Assembly (NCBI GenBank): GCA_043774925.1
Contig: JAYVSZ010000054.1
Coordinates: forward strand, 1-54,259
From: JAYVSZ01 sp043774925
GTDB taxonomy: Bacteria > Pseudomonadota > Gammaproteobacteria > Burkholderiales > Methylophilaceae
Length of the DNA stretch: 54,259 nt
Reading direction: 5' to 3'
Shown here one piece after another: positions 51,820 to 54,259 of this stretch (within the stretch, counting starts at the first letter, position 1; each line of letters starts with the position of its first letter). The position numbers were made by a program, and so were the translations under genes. Under the pieces are notes generated by a model. It was not told the DNA's origin, did not search any database, and saw nothing but the letters and a program-made list of their open reading frames with translations.

Positions 51820-52296
51820 ATGACCAAACTCACACATTTTGACAGCCGCGGCCAAGCGCACATGGTGGACGTGGGCGATAAAGCCAGCACGCGGCGCGTG
51901 GCGGTTGCCAGTGGCAAAATCAGTATGTTGCCAAGCACGCTCGCGCTTATTCAAAGTGGCGATGCCAAAAAAGGCGACGTGCTTGGTGTAGCGCGCATTG
52001 CGGCGATTCAAGCCAGCAAAAAGACTTCTGAGTTAATTCCACTTTGCCACCCCATTAGTTTGAGCAAAGTCTCTATAACGTTCGATGTTGACGAAAAGCA
52101 TACTTGTATCACCTGTACCGCAACAGCCGAAACTACAGGCCAAACTGGCGTAGAGATGGAAGCTTTAGTTTCTGTTAGCGTGGGCTTACTCACGATTTAC
52201 GATATGTGCAAAGCGGTGGATAGAGGCATGGTGATGGGTGAGATTAAGCTACTTGAGAAAATGGGCGGCAAGAGCGGGCATTGGGTAGCGAAATAA
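51820..52296 (+). CDS. moaC: Cyclic pyranopterin monophosphate synthase MoaC
   Basis: A 158-residue molybdenum cofactor enzyme that, with MoaA, makes cyclic pyranopterin monophosphate. The opening LTHFDSRGQAHMVDVGDKASTRR, the block KKTSELIPLCHPISLSKV, and the end KAVDRGMVMGEIKLLEKMGGKSG are typical. A good GGAAG ribosome site precedes the ATG. It is single, without moaA nearby. A terminator follows 3-30 bases after the stop. Confidence 0.96.
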   Translation: MTKLTHFDSRGQAHMVDVGDKASTRRVAVASGKISMLPSTLALIQSGDAKKGDVLGVARIAAIQASKKTSELIPLCHPISLSKVSITFDVDEKHTCITCTATAETTGQTGVEMEALVSVSVGLLTIYDMCKAVDRGMVMGEIKLLEKMGGKSGHWVAK

Positions 52297-52298
52297 AG

Positions 52299-52325
52299 AA
52301 AAAAACCACGCTAGTGGCTTTTTTC
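52299..52325. terminator. Terminator after moaC
   Basis: An A-run, CCAC-GCTA-GTGG stem-loop and T-run (52299-52325). It lies between the convergent ends of moaC and the HIRAN gene; the stem is short, but both flanks are homopolymeric, so it may work in both directions. Confidence 0.7.
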
Positions 52326-52338
52326 TTTGGTACTTTAA

Positions 52339-53040
52339 TTATCCAACTTTAACCAATAAAAAAACTAATGGTCGTTCAGTCTTACCATTTAATCGCACTA
52401 TTTTAGCTGTAACTTTATTTCCTAAAATCCACTTATTAAATGACTCAAGCAATGGCCTAGGTACAAATCCTATTCTCCGATTTTTATAAGATACTGCAAT
52501 CGCATTGCTGTCATGTTCATTTTTTTTGTCACAACTAAAATTGACAATAGCATCAACATGCAAATCCACAATGGGAACCGTTTGATAACGAAATCCAGCA
52601 ACTTCCACCATAAATTCAACTGGTAAATTAACATTCTTTAAATCTGGAATAATTTCAAAACCATCCCCAGGTAACCTTGCTCCTGTATATGCAAGCAACG
52701 CCATGTCCGAGCCACTAAAGTTCTCCGGAAGCATGTAGGTATTTAAATATTTACCGAAATCTTCACGCTTACGTGGCGGCAAACGACGCACAAAGGTATC
52801 AATAACGCCTTGTGTATGCTCTGTTTTACTAAGGTCAAACGCAGGAAAACCCAAAAATCCATCTTCAGTCGCCAGCTTAAAATCAGCAGAATCAACTAGG
52901 TATCGAAATAAAATATTGCCTTCTTGTGTTTTGACAATTTCTGCCACCTCTCGGCGAGAGCGCTTAACTCCCTCACCATCGGGCGACTGCCAAACCAATA
53001 ACAATCGGTTTGGCTCAAAAAAGTGTGTAATAAAATTCAT
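52339..53040 (-). CDS. HIRAN-domain protein with HipA-N/HipS-like N-terminus
   Basis: A 233-residue protein of the accessory pair. The C-terminal about 90 residues match the HIRAN domain (VEVAGFRYQ, CDKKNEHDSNAIAVSYKNRR, IGFVPRPLLESF), known as a DNA-end or ssDNA-binding module in HLTF-type proteins. The N-terminal about 135 residues (LLLVWQSPDGE, FRYLV, IDTFVRRLPPRKREDFGKYL, SDMALLAYTGA) resemble the N-terminal subdomain of HipA, which stands alone as HipS in HipBST systems. Its ATG overlaps the kinase stop (ATGA at 53037-53040), so the two are coupled. A partner or antitoxin role is inferred. The gene looks more AT-rich than its neighbours. Confidence 0.75.
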   Translation of the reverse strand: MNFITHFFEPNRLLLVWQSPDGEGVKRSRREVAEIVKTQEGNILFRYLVDSADFKLATEDGFLGFPAFDLSKTEHTQGVIDTFVRRLPPRKREDFGKYLNTYMLPENFSGSDMALLAYTGARLPGDGFEIIPDLKNVNLPVEFMVEVAGFRYQTVPIVDLHVDAIVNFSCDKKNEHDSNAIAVSYKNRRIGFVPRPLLESFNKWILGNKVTAKIVRLNGKTERPLVFLLVKVG

Positions 53041-53993
53041 GATAGCTCTGCTAAAAGAATGCTCCGCCGTAAAGCTATTAACTCATAATACAAATTACTT
53101 CGCTCCCTGCTCAATTTAATTGGTAACTCTATATTTTCTAAAGACGTAAGTGTATGTCTTAATGCCTCTAGTGAAAAGGCATTTATCATGTGATATAAGT
53201 GGATTTTCAGATCCGCATTACCATTTGCCAACAAAGTCACCAACTCAAAATGACCCGCGCCTTTAGGACTTGTTTTATCCAACTTCACGTGATGCTTACC
53301 TTTGTTAATGTACTTTAGGTATTCGTCCGTATTCCATTTGATTAATCTATTGGGAAATCGTTCATGCCCCATACTTGTACCATTATCAAACAAAGGGGAA
53401 AACTTACACACAGCTTGATTTTCTTGATTATAATAAAACAAGACTCCCCAATTGTCTTGATGTCTGTCCGTATTACCAATTAGCGCATCAAACAAAAAGA
53501 CCTCCCCCCAGTACTGCATCCAGTTTTCTGTAAAGCTACCCATGCTTGAAAAAGCCCTGCAAAGAACTTTTATTGAATGAAAATTGTGTTGTTTGCCTTT
53601 TTTACGGTCAAAGTCAGGCATTATTTTTAGCATGTAATCACCGCCTGGGACATATAGTGCACTGCCATCATCGTAAAACCATTCTATTAAGGCTCCACAA
53701 GTGCCATCTTTTTGATTGTGGGCGGCGAATGCTGGGGGAACTTCTACTCCTAGCAAACATCCCGCATGGTAAGTCACTATCTCTGCCCAAAACTGATCTG
53801 GATAGTTTGGCCTATCCATTGCCCGCTTAAAAAGATAACGTCTTGCAGGAATAATAAAGGCTAGACCTAACTCCTCAGGCGGAAACAAAGCATCCTTCGA
53901 GCGAGCGCCTTCGGGATAAGTCCCTCCAAACTCATCATCTATTTGCCAATTTGAAACCTCAATGGCTTGGGTGTGAAGTATGCGCGCTCTCAA
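53037..53993 (-). CDS. HipA-like Ser/Thr kinase core protein
   Basis: A 318-residue HipA/CtkA-like kinase without the HipA N-terminal subdomain. Features in order: a Gly-rich-loop candidate YPEGARSKDALFPP (about 26-39, comparable with GAQEK-type loops of HipA), Lys56 in LFKR, Glu71 in FWAEI, catalytic Asp176 and Asn181 in GNTDRHQDNWG, and metal-binding Asp203 in SPLFDNGTSMG. All kinase residues are intact, so it should be active. The start is TTG (rc of 53991-53993) with AGGAAA 5 bases upstream; no ATG fits better. No HipB-like regulator is encoded next to it. The target is unknown. Confidence 0.8.
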   Translation of the reverse strand: MRARILHTQAIEVSNWQIDDEFGGTYPEGARSKDALFPPEELGLAFIIPARRYLFKRAMDRPNYPDQFWAEIVTYHAGCLLGVEVPPAFAAHNQKDGTCGALIEWFYDDGSALYVPGGDYMLKIMPDFDRKKGKQHNFHSIKVLCRAFSSMGSFTENWMQYWGEVFLFDALIGNTDRHQDNWGVLFYYNQENQAVCKFSPLFDNGTSMGHERFPNRLIKWNTDEYLKYINKGKHHVKLDKTSPKGAGHFELVTLLANGNADLKIHLYHMINAFSLEALRHTLTSLENIELPIKLSRERSNLYYELIALRRSILLAELS

Positions 53994-54075
53994 TCCATTT
54001 CCTGTTCATTGTTGGTATAACTTAAACATTACAAATATTACTTGAATATCACGGCCATGTAATATGTAACGCAAT

Positions 54076-54259
54076 TTAAAAACTCTTAGATATACAATCA
54101 GCCAACCTTCTCGCGCTTTCTGGTGCCATTGTTAAGCCGTATCTAAAATGTCCAGTATTCAGATATAAATTTTTAATCGTTGGATGTGCGGCAATAGTCG
54201 GCAGGTTATCTGGCGTGCCTGGCCGCAAGCCGCTCCAGTGCTTGATGACAGCGGCATGC
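54076..54259 (-). CDS. thiO: Glycine oxidase ThiO-like, C-terminal fragment
   Basis: Only the last about 61 codons are present; the gene runs off the right edge. The reading frame gives HWSGLRPGTPDNLPTIAAHP, NLYLNTGHFRYGLTMAPES and ends CISKSF. This is the C-terminal pattern of the FAD-dependent glycine/D-amino-acid oxidases, particularly ThiO (glycine oxidase of thiamine thiazole synthesis). The name is inferred from this part alone, and other DAO-family enzymes share it. The stop codon is at 54076-54078, and 82 AT-rich bases lie between it and the kinase start. Confidence 0.7.
   Translation of the reverse strand, partial: HAAVIKHWSGLRPGTPDNLPTIAAHPTIKNLYLNTGHFRYGLTMAPESARRLADCISKSF

Noticed and set aside
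54037..54051. AT-rich palindrome ATATT-CAAGT-AATAT upstream of the kinase gene as an operator
   Set aside because: Five-base A/T arms are expected by chance in a region this AT-rich, and no HipB-like repressor is present.
1..54259. CRISPR arrays, insertion sequences, prophage, tRNA, rRNA, replication origin
   Set aside because: No regularly spaced repeats, transposase motifs, phage structural genes, tRNA-like T-loop/acceptor patterns or DnaA-box clusters were recognised by reading; small RNAs cannot be excluded without a covariance search.

Overview
The window is about 54 kb of ordinary chromosome from a Gram-negative bacterium. It is most likely a betaproteobacterium of the methylotroph family Methylophilaceae (Methylotenera/Methylovorus-like). 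This placement is an inference from protein flavour and gene order: mlaFEDCB - ABC exporter - bolA - murA; pepA-holC-coiled-coil protein opposite lptFG; an ECF sigma factor with DUF3619/DUF3106/RDD genes; pilSR next to a PP0621-type gene; tandem DUF3108 genes near rsmB; and a fused SoxYZ protein. Coding density is high, no gap exceeds about 235 bases, and no rRNA, tRNA, insertion sequence, prophage or CRISPR array was seen.

Layout. 1-81: start of a GlcG-like gene, cut by the window edge. 274-7130 (minus): phospholipid transport operon mlaFEDCB, then an ABC-2 exporter, a BolA-like protein, monothiol glutaredoxin and murA. 7364-9962: an orphan prepilin divergent from an orphan sensor kinase. 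10033-14168: cytochrome c4, engB, trmB, a MidA-family methyltransferase and folM. 14186-16767 (minus): a type II restriction-modification operon with an MvaI/BcnI-like nuclease and a 5-methylcytosine methyltransferase carrying an HTH. 16889-21642: ttcA, topA, pbpG. 21833-27740: a lone GcvH-like protein, a long coiled-coil protein, holC, pepA, lptF, lptG. 27754-29782: the ECF sigma cassette. 29926-33162: PP0621-type gene, pilS, pilR. 33240-39714: a Ca/Na antiporter-like protein, ampD, an RND efflux pair and an SGNH hydrolase. 39731-45871 (minus): GNAT, DAACS symporter, rsmB, two DUF3108 proteins, purM. 45946-50153: perM-like gene, hda, a COG2509-type flavoprotein and a SoxYZ fusion. 50210-52296: M48 protease and moaC. 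52339-53993 (minus): HIRAN protein plus HipA-like kinase. 54076-54259: C-terminus of thiO, cut by the window edge.

Most of the window is housekeeping: envelope lipid trafficking (Mla, LptFG, MurA, PbpG, AmpD, BepA-like protease), RNA and ribosome modification (TrmB, TtcA, RsmB, EngB) and replication control (TopA, HolC, Hda). Two cassettes look like accessory defence or stress modules set between core genes: the restriction-modification operon and the HIRAN/HipA-like kinase pair.

The most interesting points are five. (1) A two-gene split HipA-like system has a kinase core in one protein and a HipA-N/HipS-like domain fused to a HIRAN domain in its partner, with no HipB-type gene. (2) An operator-like palindrome upstream of the methyltransferase closely resembles the M.SsoII-family operator. 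(3) A 19-bp divergent gap holds a symmetric -10 element that appears to serve two leaderless genes. (4) A REP-like repeat is inserted in frame inside a flavoprotein gene. (5) A SoxYZ fusion stands far from any other sox gene.
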